Part shown: positions 46,201 through 58,331 of the stretch, in pieces | How the letters are laid out: each line of letters begins with the position of its first letter | Numbering within the stretch: position 1 is the stretch's first letter | Origin: Acanthopleura granulata | Taxonomy: Eukaryota > Mollusca > Polyplacophora > Chitonida > Chitonidae | Length of the DNA: 64,000 nt | Reading direction: 5' to 3' | Assembly: GCA_016165875.1 (NCBI GenBank) | Contig: JABBOT010000031.1 | Location: forward strand, 561,109-625,108 | Position numbers and translations under genes: made by a program | The notes under the pieces: model-generated | Databases searched by the model: none | Seen by the model: only the letters and a program-made list of their open reading frames with translations | Told to the model about the DNA's origin: nothing

Positions 46201-47506
46201 AAAAATTCTTCATGACTGCTTTCATTGCATATGCAGCAAGACTTATGTACTTATTTTATATGTATTATTTTTTGTAACTTACTTTGCATCTCTTACGTGC
46301 ATGTACAAGGGCAATGCGAATCTCAGCTGACAGGGAACAGTTACACGGTATTTCCTTAGAGGGTGGCTTTTTTGTGCGAATCGGATTCCTACCCAGACTA
46401 CTGTTGTGTATGACGTAATTCTGGTCCACAGCGCATGCGCTACTGTATTTGAATACAAATGTACTATGGAGATATCCGTATATCTGAGAGGAAATCGTTT
46501 GATGTTATTTCAGAAAAAAATTCAAAACAGAATTAAAATTATAGGTCCTTGTAGTGCAATTCCATATGAAATACAGGTAAATTAACAATGAGCAGTTTTA
46601 ATTTACACAGATACGTCATATTACACACTCTTGCAAATGAATCCATACTTATTAACCACTGTGCATAGACTGCGACATTTTTCTTCATCAGATTCATGTA
46701 TTCTTAATCACTTCTGCGCGTATGGTTCTCATGGTCGGTCGTTTCGGAGCAGAGCGCATACAACTACTAATCCGAAAGTGGTCGATATGCAAGCGGTTAG
46801 AATGGTTATTGAGCCCACGTCATTTGTCAAGTGTCACAGGTGTTAGGAAGGCAAATTCTCTCCAGCGAACTTCCCGTTCTTGCAAGGAAGGAATCTTTAA
46901 AATCCACTGCCCGAACAAGGCAATGAATAAATGTACTATGATCTATTAAAGACCAAGTATGCCTTTTCTAGAACATAAGTGAACGGCTGAAGCCTTTGTA
47001 TTTAGGCTCATGTTTCCATGAAGGGGCTGGAACCGTAACGGTCCAAGATCTCAGATCTACTGTAACAATTGCAAGGTTTTGCGTAAATTTTTACAGATTT
47101 ATTTTTGTCTTTGCAGTTACGCCACCTGGCGGATGTAAACCCAGCAACAGGACAACGAAAACCGATCTATTCCAAAGCAGAGGCGAAGGCTGCCAAAAGT
47201 CTCGCGATAGTTGTGGCGCTGTTCGTGATCTCGTGGATCCCGCTGTACACGATAAACAGCGTGATGTACTTTTGTCCGGAGTGCCCCATTCCTATGCCAC
47301 TACTGAAATTCACAATATTCTTGTCTCATGTCAACTCTATGTGGAACCCTGCTCTTTACGCATGGGGACTAAGTGACTTCAGGGCAGGACTCAAAAAACT
47401 TTTCTGTTTCCGGAAGTCGACAAAGACTGATCATGTTGCAGGGGAGACAAGCAGGAGATATTCATACGCCCCTTCAACAGTCTCGACTGGGAAAGACGTT
47501 TTATGA
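29627..47506 (+). CDS. AdoR: Adenosine-receptor-like class A GPCR (2 coding exons, 16.8-kb intron)
   Basis: Predicted plasma-membrane receptor for adenosine. The coding exons 29627-30304 and 47117-47506 join in phase 0 (CAC/gtaagt and tttgcag/TTACGC), giving 355 residues plus TGA. Class A landmarks are N57 in TM1, D85 in TM2, DRY 134-136, W162, W266 and P268 in TM6, and NPALY 303-307. C110 and C186 are the usual TM3-loop 2 disulfide pair. Adenosine-receptor features, aligned to remembered human A2A, are E46 (A2A E13), F188 (F168), N273 (N253), H297 within LSHVNS (H278), and the CPEC pair in loop 3 (C259/C262). Differences are T189 at the E169 position and Y270 at the H250 position. N-glycosylation sequons lie at N9, N22 and N31. 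The family call is strong; ligand and orthology are inferred. Confidence 0.92.
31622..31792 (-). mobile_element. SINE family 1, head-truncated
   Basis: tatttatttgatagatgttt, ctcaagaatatttcactta, agcattatgatggcaggaaa, gaccatccccaggttgctgg, cgtacgaccggag. Confidence 0.85.
34651..34700 (+). mobile_element. SINE family 1, isolated tRNA-like head
   Basis: gggacctccgtggctcagtc, gtttagcgcgctaacgcagc, gcaatgac is the A-box end of the SINE without its body. No acceptor-stem or cloverleaf pairing supports a functional tRNA. Confidence 0.65.
34891..35263 (+). repeat. 42-bp minisatellite, about 9 copies
   Basis: tccatgcgatgtc(a/g)tc, ggtttgcgcggtcattgtta and ag repeat every 42 bp with few changes. As 42 is divisible by three, several frames on both strands stay open. 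Those repetitive frames are not evidence of a protein. Confidence 0.93.
37982..38132 (+). mobile_element. SINE family 1, central fragment
   Basis: cctcctagcaatgcggtggt, tgagttcaaattcagctcat, ccggccgtacgttggaaggt, cagcaacctgcggatggtcg and tttcctcccaccataatgcc; the tail is lost. Confidence 0.88.
38335..38369. repeat. (TA)n(TG)n microsatellite
   Basis: Seen directly as tatata followed by tgtgtg repeats. Confidence 0.95.
40231..40268. repeat. (TA)n microsatellite
   Basis: An uninterrupted TA run of about 38 bp. Confidence 0.97.
40781..40998 (-). mobile_element. SINE family 1
   Basis: tttgattggtgtttcacgcc, ctcaagaatatttcacttat, cgacggcggccagcattatg, cgaccatccgcaggttgcca, cgtacgaccggagaggaagc and cttgaactcacagcgatcgc. 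Well conserved. Confidence 0.92.
43556..43834 (-). mobile_element. SINE family 1, full length with tRNA-like head
   Basis: Tail tttatttatttgattggtgt; body cggcggccagcgttatggtg, aggaaaccggacagagcccg and gtgagaggcacc; head gctgtagcgcgctgttttct, gggccacgaaggcccc. Confidence 0.92.
44836..44920 (+). mobile_element. SINE family 1, 3' fragment
   Basis: cggtttcctccaccgaaaaa, gcgccataatatgaataaaa, tattcttgagaccgacatta. Confidence 0.6.
47117..47506 (+). CDS. AdoR: Receptor coding exon 2: loop 3, TM6, TM7 and C-tail
   Basis: 129 codons plus TGA. It begins LRHLADVNPATG and contains TM6 (SLAIVVALFVISWIPLYTIN) and TM7 (FTIFLSHVNSMWNPALYAW). Helix 8 has basic residues and C323, a possible palmitoylation site. 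The tail carries several S/T residues. The acceptor follows a T-rich tract. Confidence 0.94.
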   Translation, partial: LRHLADVNPATGQRKPIYSKAEAKAAKSLAIVVALFVISWIPLYTINSVMYFCPECPIPMPLLKFTIFLSHVNSMWNPALYAWGLSDFRAGLKKLFCFRKSTKTDHVAGETSRRYSYAPSTVSTGKDVL

Positions 47507-48360
47507 CAAAAAATCGACGCCCTTCCTTCAACTAGGGTTTGAAATGGGAACGGGCGAAAAAGTGGGACCCTCCAGATTGCAGTGATATATTTGTGGCTTG
47601 CACATGTTGTGTATAGAAATGACCAAAAGCATTAATCGTCGACTTGAGGAATATTCGATGATTTGATTATAATAGCAAACAATGGTTTACGCTATTATAC
47701 CAGTCAGTATCTTGGTGATAATCGCGACCTTTATATCCGCAGATTTAATACTCAGCAAATCTTTACATATACTATAATGTCTGGGTGCTCCGGCATCATG
47801 TAGTCTCACCAAAGTCAGACCTAGCAGCCGCCCTCGGTATTGATTTGTTGCTGGCTAGACCTGAAGTGACACCTATTTTCAGCTGGCCCGATGACCCCGT
47901 TTTGTATAGATTAAAGAGGTCAAAAGCTGAAGTATATCAACCAGAATCGCTATTTCCAAAAATAAATAAAAACATTTAAAAAATCGCCATTTCGAAAATG
48001 AAAGAGACTTCAGTTTTAAAAATGCGAAAGTGAGAATTTGATTGTGAGTATTTCTTCAGATCTATAATTTGAAACAAGTCAGCATACGGGGTCAAGATAA
48101 TAGGAAATCGAGGCCTAATACCCACGTACATACACGATAACAAAACGGGAAAGGATGAACTGGATAGGTCATACCATTGCTGGCTCTTAAAGAAGGTAGT
48201 ATCACTTTCTTTTTTTTCAACAGTTCCAATGGTGAAATGTAAATAGCGCGTTTACAGAAATTCCAAGATTTAATCAAGTCACCAAACCATGAAGTTTGAC
48301 TTTAATGGTTGTGAGGCAGTTTCAGAAACCTTGTGTTCCAATGGAAAGCTTAGATGCAAG
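47507..48360 (+). other. Receptor 3' UTR and flanking sequence
   Basis: A tandem AATAAATAAA at 47961-47970 offers candidate polyadenylation signals about 455 bases after the stop. Nothing else recognised. Confidence 0.5.
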
Positions 48361-48371
48361 ACACGAGTATT

Positions 48372-48636
48372 TATTTACTTATTTGATTGTCCTACGCCGT
48401 GTTCAAGGATATTTTATTGATACGAAGGTAGCCAGCATTATGGTGGCAGGAAACCGGGTAGAGAAACTGGAGGAAACCCGCAGACATCCGCAGATTGCTG
48501 GTGGACCTTACCACTCACGACATGTGAGGATACCAGCATGAGCTGGACTTGAACTCACAGCGACCGCAGTGGTGAGAGGCTTTTGCCTCATTCCTCTGCA
48601 CCAGCGCGCTAACCGCCTCTACAATGGAGTCCCCCT
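48372..48636 (-). mobile_element. SINE family 1, full length with perfect 11-bp target-site duplication
   Basis: The flanks are identical: acacgagtatt at 48361-48371 and at 48637-48647. Tail ttatttacttatttgattgt; body attatggtggcaggaaaccg and gagctggacttgaactcaca; head accagcgcgctaaccgcctc. Confidence 0.95.
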
Positions 48637-49121
48637 ACACGAGTATTATAACCCCGAATAAGACACCAGTTCTCCCGGTAAAGTGCCGCAAGATATACAA
48701 TCAACATGAGTCTTTCGGGTACCGTGTCAGACTTATCAATGGGACACAAAGTTTAATAACTTTAGTGACCAAAGTGAAAAACTGTAAGTTGAACGTCAAC
48801 ATATAAAACTCGCTTGTTTAATAAAAACAGCAATATATACATAGGAAGAGAAATATCATGTATGCCTGGCATAATATTACTGTATTTGTTAATATGTAGT
48901 TTTGCCTGTGTGTTGTAATGACAGGTATTATAATATGTAATATTTGTACTGGGCGTGAGGTTTCTAATGCGCGTGCTATATAGGCACTGCGCTGTTTGAT
49001 ATCTTCATATGCCAGGCACATCTCTACCATAAGGTTGGCTAGATAGCTTTTTTTCGCTCCCACTGTACCAAATAGACAGTTTATAAGCGCGACTGCTTTA
49101 TCAACTCATCAACAACAGGAT

Positions 49122-49133
49122 GGGGGGGGGGGG
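49122..49133. repeat. Poly-G run (12 G)
   Basis: Seen directly; a likely sequencing and assembly weak point. Confidence 0.9.
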
Positions 49134-49421
49134 TATTAGCTGGTTCTTTTTATTGCAGGCTTCTTCTGCCGGTGTGTTTTGTATTTTAGCGAATGTGTCA
49201 GAAATGAGCCATGCGTGTATTCGTTTGTGAACTTTTTTTATCTTGTTTAAGAGTGGTGTACGAATGTAGCAATCCATGCTTACAATACCATAGGATGACA
49301 ACTTTGTCCACTGGAGAGAGGTCTCAAGCTGTTATGTGTATTCATTGTAGAGGACTAACGGGCACAGAATTAATGCGTGCTCAAAATGACCAAATTAGAA
49401 AAATAAAATTAACATGGCATT

Positions 49422-49686
49422 GCTTTATTTATTTATTTATTTATTTGATTAGAGTTTTACGGCGTACTCAAGAATATTTTATTTAAATGACGGTGGATAG
49501 CATTTTGGTGGAAGGAAAATGGGCAAAGCCCGTGAGAAGCCCACGGTCATCCGCAGGTTGCTTGCAGACCTTCCCAGGTACGGCAGGAGAAGCCAACATG
49601 AGCTGAACTCACAGTGACTGCAATAGTGAGATGCATCGAGGCCATTACTCTGCGCTGGCGCGCTAACCCCTCGGCCACCGAGGCAA
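49422..49686 (-). mobile_element. SINE family 1, full length
   Basis: (TTTA)n tail, tttgattagagttttacggc, gtactcaagaatattttatt, cacggtcatccgcaggttgc; head gcgctggcgcgctaacccct, cggccaccgaggc, the best preserved A-box region in the window. Confidence 0.93.
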
Positions 49687-50097
49687 CATGTAATTGAGAA
49701 AGTTACCGAACTAAGAAGACAGTGTTCTCTTTAGTCACACAAGCTAGAAAACACATTTTAGAAGTTTATGTTTCATTTAATTGTTAATTGTCAATGCAAA
49801 TTTAGACAGAGAAGTAGGGATTGTGGTCCATACAGTCAGTATACTTATTACATGTATAGAGGACAAGTTTTGTACGATCGTTTATCTTAATTTGTTGATA
49901 CCTAAGCCGTTTCTGAAAACAGAGATTCAGTTCCTGTTCAAATTAGAACATTTCACAGGAATTGCAATATTTTGCTTGAAAATCAAACTTCGAGATCTGT
50001 ATAATTAACATGTAATTAAGGCTTATTGATTTACTTGAGTTACTTTAATGTGTTATTTCTCAGTTACTGATTTATGGCTTACGGCTCATTGTCATAC

Positions 50098-50357
50098 TGG
50101 GGTCCAGCGTGGCCAAGGGGGTTATCTCGACGTTATGACCCCGTGCCTCTCACCAATGAGATCGCTATGAGTACAAGACCAGCTCATGCTGGCTTCGTCT
50201 CCGGCTCTACGTGGTAAGATCCGTCAGCAACCACCGGATGGTCGTGGGTTTCCCCCGGGCTCTTCCCGGTTTCCTCCCATCATAAAGCTGGCCGCCGTCG
50301 TATAGGTGAAATATTCTTGAGTACGGCATAAAACACCAATCAAATAAATAAATAAAT
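50098..50357 (+). mobile_element. SINE family 1, full length with target-site duplication
   Basis: Flanks cattgtcatac (50087-50097) and caatgtcatac (50358-50368) match 10 of 11. Head gtccagcgtggccaaggggg; body cccgtgcctctcaccaatga, cagctcatgctggcttcgtc, ccgccgtcgtataggtgaaa and tattcttgagtacggcataa; tail (AAAT)n. Confidence 0.94.
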
Positions 50358-50368
50358 CAATGTCATAC

Positions 50369-52671
50369 AAACATATTACTGGGTGCGTTCTAAAATATTT
50401 ATTAATTATGAATAAAATGTTTTACAGATCGTTAATCGATACTCTAAAGATAAACTAAACTCTTAAGATAAACTAAACTCTCATTTATCTTTGTTGCGTT
50501 TTTATTCAGTGATCAATATTGTTATACTAGCATTTTAATTAGACCTGGAACTATTACAGACATATGCATTAGCTGTCAAAATCAAGACGACTACAAATTC
50601 GGTCACTTTACATTCTTCGTCTTGTAACATATTGTCTATTTTGTTCTCTTCAATGAAGGTTGATACCGTAGAAACTGTACACCATGGTAACGAATTGTTG
50701 TCACTGATTGAGGTGATTTTTGTGTCTGAGCCACCCAATACATATTTACTTTTGTTCTTAGGTTGATATTTATTGGCGATTTCAACAGTATTTCCGTCAT
50801 TCCACAACAATTTACCTCCTAACAGACCGGTTCCTATACCGACGTACTTACAGTGCTGCCTCACTGGAATGACATATTGAAGACACCGGACACGACGTGA
50901 TGCCTCGTCCACACACAAACACAATCCCGACATTTTCCAGGCCTAAACCCTTATGCTGAACACCACATAAGGAAAGTGTCGAAATTGCCTAGCACTTGTC
51001 TTGCGGGGCCGATTCCACAAATCCACTTTTGATTTCAGTCAAAATTTGAAATCGATTTTTTGGCCCTACAAATTAAAATTGTGACCACCTCCTAACTCAT
51101 ATCATATTTGGATAACTGTGTCAAAATTTCAACTTCTGGAATCCAAAAACTTTGGACTGTGATGAGGTGTTAAATTTTGACTTAAATTAGAAATAATTTT
51201 GTGGAATTGGAGCCCGTTATCAAGACCAAGTAATTATATCAGGTTGTTTTCAGAATCTTAGCTTACACCGTCACAACCTCAATCTGACCAGTGTTTAGTT
51301 TGCCCTCAGCAGGCATATATCTTCAGGTTGACGAGGTAAGAGGTTCAGTCCCGGACAGAGTATGTAAGACTCGATCACATCAGGAACTGATTCAGCTGCC
51401 CTCAAACAAGCCCTCGATCTCGCTTGCATCAAAGGCGGGCACATCAAACGCGCTGCACAGGGCCTCCAGATCTAGATTGGATCAAGGAAGAAAACGAAGT
51501 AGAGATCGATCTAGTTCGATGTAATATGACCTCGTCTGGAATAGGGGGTCTATCAGGTTAAAGACCAAAGCCTCTTGGTTTGACCATGGCTTTCAACAAC
51601 GGACATGTTCCTTGTGTTTATACACAAAATGTGAGCTCCAGTTAACGTTGTCAATGAATGTGCTATAAGGGAGATAACTTTTGAAACAAAATCTTGTACC
51701 GATAAGGACTTTTGCCTATCTCGGCCTCAACATCATCACATCAGAAAAGCATTGTGGTAAAAACGACAAACTTGATAAAAACACTAAGCCTACATATACG
51801 ATAATGGCAAATACGTGCGTTCTCATGATAAAGACGGTTTATTGATCATAGATGCTCAAATATAGGGGTCATAAAAGACATTCGCATACCAATCGCTAAC
51901 CACAATGTACGTTCCAGCTCAATAATATCACCCTCACCTCCGGCTCCCAAAAGAATTAAGTAAGAAGTCAGGACGGAGGCATATGAAGACAAGCAGTCGA
52001 CATTTTCCAATGGTGCCAGAGTGCAAGACGCGAGGAAAGTCTTAGGGGCATAAATTTTATCAGTACGGTATCTTAATCGGGTACAATGCAAATTTACAAG
52101 TTGCCGTTATTGGAAACTGAAACCTTTATTAAAAGAAACTCTGGCTGACTAATTGAACAATTTGTTCTTCCTTTCATGAGGCCCTCGAAAATGTGCATCT
52201 CAGGTGTCTGATTGCAAATGTTTATATGAGCAACGTAGATATTTTGCTCGGGACATAAGCACATTTACGAAGCAGAGGCCTAAAATTTTAAACACTGTAT
52301 ACAGAGAATTAAGAGAATTATATATACCCGTTGTAAACATTAAGACTTGTGAAGTCGTTTGAAACACATTGATGGAAACACGAGGCCATAAGTTACAATA
52401 AATATTGCTCTCCACATTTTAGATACATATTAACATGAGCAAAATTGAAACTATCCCTCTTATTGTAAATTCGGTGTGACGGGAAATCACTGCTGTCTTT
52501 GTACAACAACATGTCTCACTAAGACACTATCGTGATTGCCGGTGGTAACCTTTAAATTCAGTGAACTCGCATATATTTCTTTCATACCTTTACGTTTATA
52601 CCGGTTATTTAAAGCTTGTAGATATCAGTGTATGCCGGTCAAAAAGATTCGAGTTTGAGTGAGGAAATGCT
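50369..52671. other. Intergenic, nothing recognised
   Basis: A minus-strand frame at 50535-50933 (132 codons) was examined. It shows no recognisable domain, signal or splice context and is not annotated as a gene. Confidence 0.45.
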
Positions 52672-52990
52672 TGGGGTTTAATGTCGCACTTAACATGTTT
52701 CAGTTAAGTGACGACGAGGACTTATTCTGGTGTTTGCATGTAGTCCCCCTTTTGTGGCAGGACGAGTCCATACCGCCGCCAGTGGAACATCATGCCTCAG
52801 GACACCAAACATGACACCCCACCCCGTCGCATATACTGACACCGGGATGAACAGTCCTGTTTTCTTGCCCTAAGTTTTCAATTTTGAGCGCTAAGCGAGG
52901 CAGCAACAACTTTTGGTAGAACCTAACCCGTGCTTAAACCTGGATTTCCAGCCCCCGTGGCGAACGCTCTAATCACTAGACCATCGAGGC
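52672..52990 (-). mobile_element. tRNA-derived SINE, family 2, full length but diverged
   Basis: Antisense tail ggggtttaatgtcgcactta; body gtggcaggacgagtccatac, acactgacaccggg-like segments and cgctaagcgaggcagcaaca; head (antisense) ctctaatcactagaccatcg, an A-box-like tggtctagtgattagag when read on the minus strand. Confidence 0.82.
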
Positions 52991-55850
52991 GATCGCGAAT
53001 CGGTTTTGGTAAAGATTACTATTTGGCAACGTTTGAATATGGCTGTACTGATGCAAGATAGGGTATAGGTGTGTCAAAATGGAGGCAAAATTTGTAGCCA
53101 TGGAAATACCAATACATTGCTGATGGAAGGTTTTCCGGAACGCCCATTTTGGTTCACGACTGGTGTACGAATATCTATACCGACGCCTAGATCCACGCAT
53201 TTTAATTCCTGTGAATCATAACTCTTGTACACAATGTAAATGAAGAAGAGTTTTTTGCGGTAATCATCAAATGTACATGAAATAAATGTGCATATCACCA
53301 GAAATAAAACAAAGAAAAAGCATTCTCTAACCTTAAAACTAAGTGCTTTTCTAAATTTTCAATATTACTTTTTAGCACCTATAAATTATTCAAATCCCCT
53401 GTAACAGTTGATAGATCACGACAGTGTAACACAGGAATTCTTTTTCATTCGATGAATTTTTTCTGCAAGCAAAAAATAACACAAAATTTACCAAAGAGCC
53501 ACATAGATTTTGACATTTTGATGCAATTGAGAACATTTTTGGACACATATTTGTATTTCTTCAAATGAAATTCACGGGGTTTATCTCTGGCTGCATCATG
53601 GCTGCATTTGAGAGGACATATTAACATTTACCATCCCGTCAAAAAGTAACTAGATTGCTGATTTTTATCTGAAATTACCCGACTCGATATTTATCCCCCT
53701 GAATTGACGAGGTTTGGACGGCGATGGTCAGTGGCTTCCTCCGCCCATGAAACTGACCGCCGTCATATTAATGAGAGTTTCCCTCGACCTCTCGACATGC
53801 ACAGTGCAGCCAGAATTTAAACATGAAAGGCAACTAGCTTCCTTAATGAGACATTCTGTTTTCTAACATAATTTCGAAGATGCATTCAGATATTTCAAAA
53901 CTGAATTATTTTAGGGATTTATACACCATATCGCATGACCACTCTTGAAGTCACTAACGGTCCACCTGATGAGATTTGTATCTGGCCTTGGACAATCACA
54001 ATTCATGTGGGTCAGTGCTTGTTATGCTAAACTAACGGAATGATCTTCAACATACACACTGTACTGGGTAAAAAGTGACATTGCTTAATGAAGGATTTCC
54101 CACTTGCTTTGTTGGCACAGTAAACACTTCTCAGGGTAGATGCCGATACGTATCCAGATACTCCTGGAAATGATGGCCGAACTGAAAGTTGTTTTCTGAT
54201 AGAATATTTGCTCAGTTGAATTATTAATCATGATCCTTGTAATATGGAGCAGATATGTTTATTTTGTGAATAGACGTTTTCTGATAGCATTCAGCTATAA
54301 TCGATTGCTTTCTGGGCTCGATTTTTTGTGACGGTGTTCCTCAACTGCTGAATTGCGTGCTACTTTCTCACGTCTCCCAGGGACAATTAAGAACAGCAGG
54401 CTATTTGACCTTGGGAAACGTCCTTGACGACATGTTCGTCATCTGCATCTGCTCTTCACCAGGCCAATAATCAGACACGACTTCGCTTTTTCTTTTCATC
54501 CACTCCCATTGATCTGTTTCATCATGTCTTGTTCGTTTTGTTTGTATTTATTTATTTACTGATTTGATTGTTGTTGAGGGCAATGGTGAAAATCTTTTTT
54601 ATAATTACACGATCCATAGCGGCAAATTTTATGGGAGAAGAAAATAGGTAGGTCAGGGCAAAACAAGCTATACCTTTCAAAAGTGGCAGGTGAACATTCT
54701 TGAAATAGACATTCGTCTACCAGTCGTCATCCATATTGGAGTTTCCGGGTCATTTAACACAAATCATCACGTGCAAAAAAAAAAAGAAATTATGACGGAT
54801 TCATGTAAAGAGATGAATTCAACTGTTTTCAGTGATGATGGGAAGACACAAGAAATGCTCCAGGCATGCTCAAAATGAGTGAAATCATTATCCAAGTCGT
54901 GTATTTTGCTATATGTTGTCGTTAATCAGAATTTATATATCTTAGCTGCGTTTTGATTGTAACTCTTCAACACAATGAAATATGCAGCCCCCCACAATTA
55001 GACATAATTATGGGGAAGAAACTTACAGGTTCTGGATTGTCCCGTCCGCATTTATCTACCACAGAGAGTTGTGCTCATTATATAATTTTAAAGAAACTTA
55101 CAATGTAATAATTTGTGGCGTTCATTGAAATCGTCACAAAGCATTCAGGATGTAACAAAGGCTATACAGGACTAGGTACATATACATATACACCGCAGAC
55201 AGGACCCCTAGGTGTATTGCTAAGAAATCTGAAGAATTTAACGCGTCAAGATTTAAACTATATCCCTCTTATCGTAAAGTCGGTAACTGAATCCGTTGTG
55301 GTCTTTGTACAATTCCAAATCGGGCGGTAAGATGCGACATATGCCATAATGGTGGGAGGTGGAGTGGTAAACAGGGAACTTCATAAAAGGTCACGTGATC
55401 GCTTCCTCTTTGCGATCGGAAATAGGATCCATTTTGTCTTCACCAAAAATTTCCGTTGTTTTGTGATTTTCTTTGTGGCCAGAGGCGGTCAAACCATTCA
55501 ATCATCTGGCGATGGAATGAACCAGTTTTGAGAGTTTGCTTGGAAGTATGTAGGCCAAGTGTACAGTTTCTTTGATATTCGTGGATATTTCTTTTTTTTT
55601 TTTGTTTTTGTTTTTCTTTTCTTGTTTTCTTGATTTTTCTGTGTTTCTATATTGCACATTTCAACATGTTGCGATAAAATAATATGCGATAATATTTCCG
55701 CGCATGTATTCTCCCTCTATAGAGTACTAAACAGCTTTACACAATGTTTCTAAAAATTAAATCAAGATTCTTCATGTTGCCCACAAACATTGGAAGCATA
55801 TATGCTTACTCTGGATTTCGCTAAACAAAAAAATTGTTTATGTACATTAA

Positions 55851-55970
55851 CATTTATATTTATTAACAACTATAGTCAGAGCGTGCAAAAACATACATCC
55901 TGAAATTTATATTTAATATTTGTTTACAACTATAGTTATAGCGTGCAAAAACATACATCCTGAAATTTGT
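55851..55970 (+). repeat. 60-bp direct duplication
   Basis: Two adjacent copies share aacaactatag, agcgtgcaaaaacatacatc and ctgaaattt in identical register 60 bp apart. Confidence 0.92.
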
Positions 55971-58331
55971 GAGGGAAGCAAAAACATATCTACAAGTTAC
56001 AATTTTACTCAAATTTACTCCTTCTTCTTCCTTATTTTTATGTCTACAGACTGATAGAGCTTTTAAGCAGCTCTTCTTAAGATCAGATCAAGAGGCGATA
56101 AATTTCTTGCAAACTGGCCATGATACTTTGAAATTAAATCCACTACGACCCAGGGTGGGATAGAATCCGGGAGAGTCCTGTCATGTATGGATATTTAGCT
56201 ACCGGTATTACTGAGAGTGTGTAATAGTTTCAAAATCATCTCGGCGGTTGACAAGGATTGATTCATGGCCACAGTATGACCCGGTCAACAAAGAGTTTTA
56301 CCGAAGGCTAACTGTACAGGACAGCTGTGTTCACAAAACAAGCCTCGGCTGGAATTTGTAGTCATCAATATCTAACTCTATAACTATTATCGCATCGCTT
56401 TTCGTGCGATGTAAGAGAATAACTCTTCTGTCAACGGAGGAATGAAGTGATGGGAGCGTGCTACGGTGTTTAAGAAATCCAGTCTGGATTTCTGTTGTCT
56501 CACGGCGCTAACATCTGGACACACAAGTTAAATGTTTATATTAACGAATTGTATCCTGTGTTATGCTTGATCAGTGCAGAATCATTATAGCAGCAATTAC
56601 ACACAAAAGTAACACGTTTTAAATGCTGCGTTAGGAACAATATTTGTAGCCAGAGATCATGTAATATTTGGACTTAAAAATATGTACTCAGAATTAAATA
56701 TTAGATTGGTTTTGTACCGTGTTATACGGTATCCATTATTGTTATCAGACCGATGAGTTGCATGCCAATCAATTCATGAATTAAGCAGATATAGTAATGC
56801 AATACTATGCACCAAAGTCCAGTTTAAGCATTACCAGGTAATAAATAAAGAAAGAAATAAAGAAAGAAATAATACATGTAACTTCAGAAGTTTTGTTCTA
56901 GTGGGGTTTAGTTTACTGCTATGTCTTATTTGTAAAAAAATTACTTTAAAACTTTTCACAGTATGTTTATGATAAAGCAGAAAATATCCTGATCAGTGTA
57001 ATGTCAATAAAAACAACCGGCGAAGGTTTGGTGATTTACTTGATGACAATGACTATTTCTCAGTAACGATGGTCAGGTGGAATTCAATGACCATGTGTTT
57101 TCCTAGAAACTCCTAGAAGAGTTCTCGGTCAATCAATGAGTGTCTGTAAATGAGAACACATAAGGGCGACGCATGCTTCCCTGTTGGCTATTCACGTGAC
57201 CCATGCCTGACAATACCTGATGTTGATTTCAGCGGGCAGATAATGGAGTGACACGAGAGGCTGACGGTCTTCATGAAGACGGTGTACCAGGGATGAGTTT
57301 GTTTAAATAGGGTCAACGAAACCTCTTCTTTGTTAACAGGCTTACTGCTATGGTCAGCTGTTGTTTCTCACTGAAATTCATCGCATTTTATGACACGAAG
57401 CATCGTTCATAAAAAGTGGATTCCCAACAACGAAGACAATCGATAGTTGTTTTCCGTGCATGGGCTCTAGAAGAAAAAAGACGTTCTCCCCAGGATCAAT
57501 TAAGGAAGCTTACTACCGGAATCGATATCCGGTACAAAGGCATTCAGAATCAGTTCCCAAACATACTGTAAAATCACACGTGGGTTTTCCGAATTGGCTA
57601 TAATAGACAATCACCAGTGAAAGGTGTGATAAATAGCCCAATGATTCGAGATATAAATGTGATTGTCTCACCCCATGTACCTTAATCGATGTTTTGTTCT
57701 CTTTAATCTTTGTTTACAGCATCTTCTTTAGAATACGGGATTCCTCGCGGGAAATATCTCCTAGCAACACACCTGGTTTTCGCCACGTGTTGTTTTCCAT
57801 ATTATGTTTGTTGGGGTATAGAACTTAACCAATTATTTCCTGCAAATACGGACAGTGGTACCTACAGTTGTGTGTCTAAAACAAGGGGAGGGTGGGGTAC
57901 CTTCTATCTTCACCTCAGACACATGTTTTTTTGTATTCTTTAATACACTAGGTCGATTAACCCGATCATCTATAATGTTATCCCTATTGCAGTTGCACAG
58001 AACCGAAAGCCCTGGATTCAATAAAGACGAAGCACTGGCTGGTGCTTTCGGAATATCTGTCACTGTATTTCACTAATATATAACGACGATGTTGGAAGGG
58101 GAATTCTACCCCGCTGCCAAACGCGGGCCGTGTGCAAATATACATATTAAAGGGCTACTTTGGTGTCAAAACATCTGTGTCTTAAAAGCAAGGTGAACTG
58201 ACAAAGACCGGGATAATCTGAATTGCTTTCCTAAATTGTGGAAAAAAATGCAGAGAATAAAAACCGATATTGTACGTTTCGTCAGAGTATACGGAAACAA
58301 AATATTTCTGTCGCTTCCACTTTGCCTGGTG

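Larger units (their letters stand above)
30305..47116 (+). other. Intron of the adenosine-like receptor
   Basis: 16.8 kb without recognisable coding exons on either strand. It contains several family-1 SINEs or fragments, a 42-bp minisatellite and two microsatellites, listed separately. Confidence 0.8.

Noticed and set aside
50535..50933. 132-codon minus-strand frame
   Set aside because: No recognisable motif, signal peptide or membrane segment pattern, and no splice context. Length is within chance for this window.
53715..53790. SINE fragment
   Set aside because: Only a short degenerate match (cttcctccgcccatgaaact, gaccgccgtcatatta). Mentioned within the interval rather than annotated separately.
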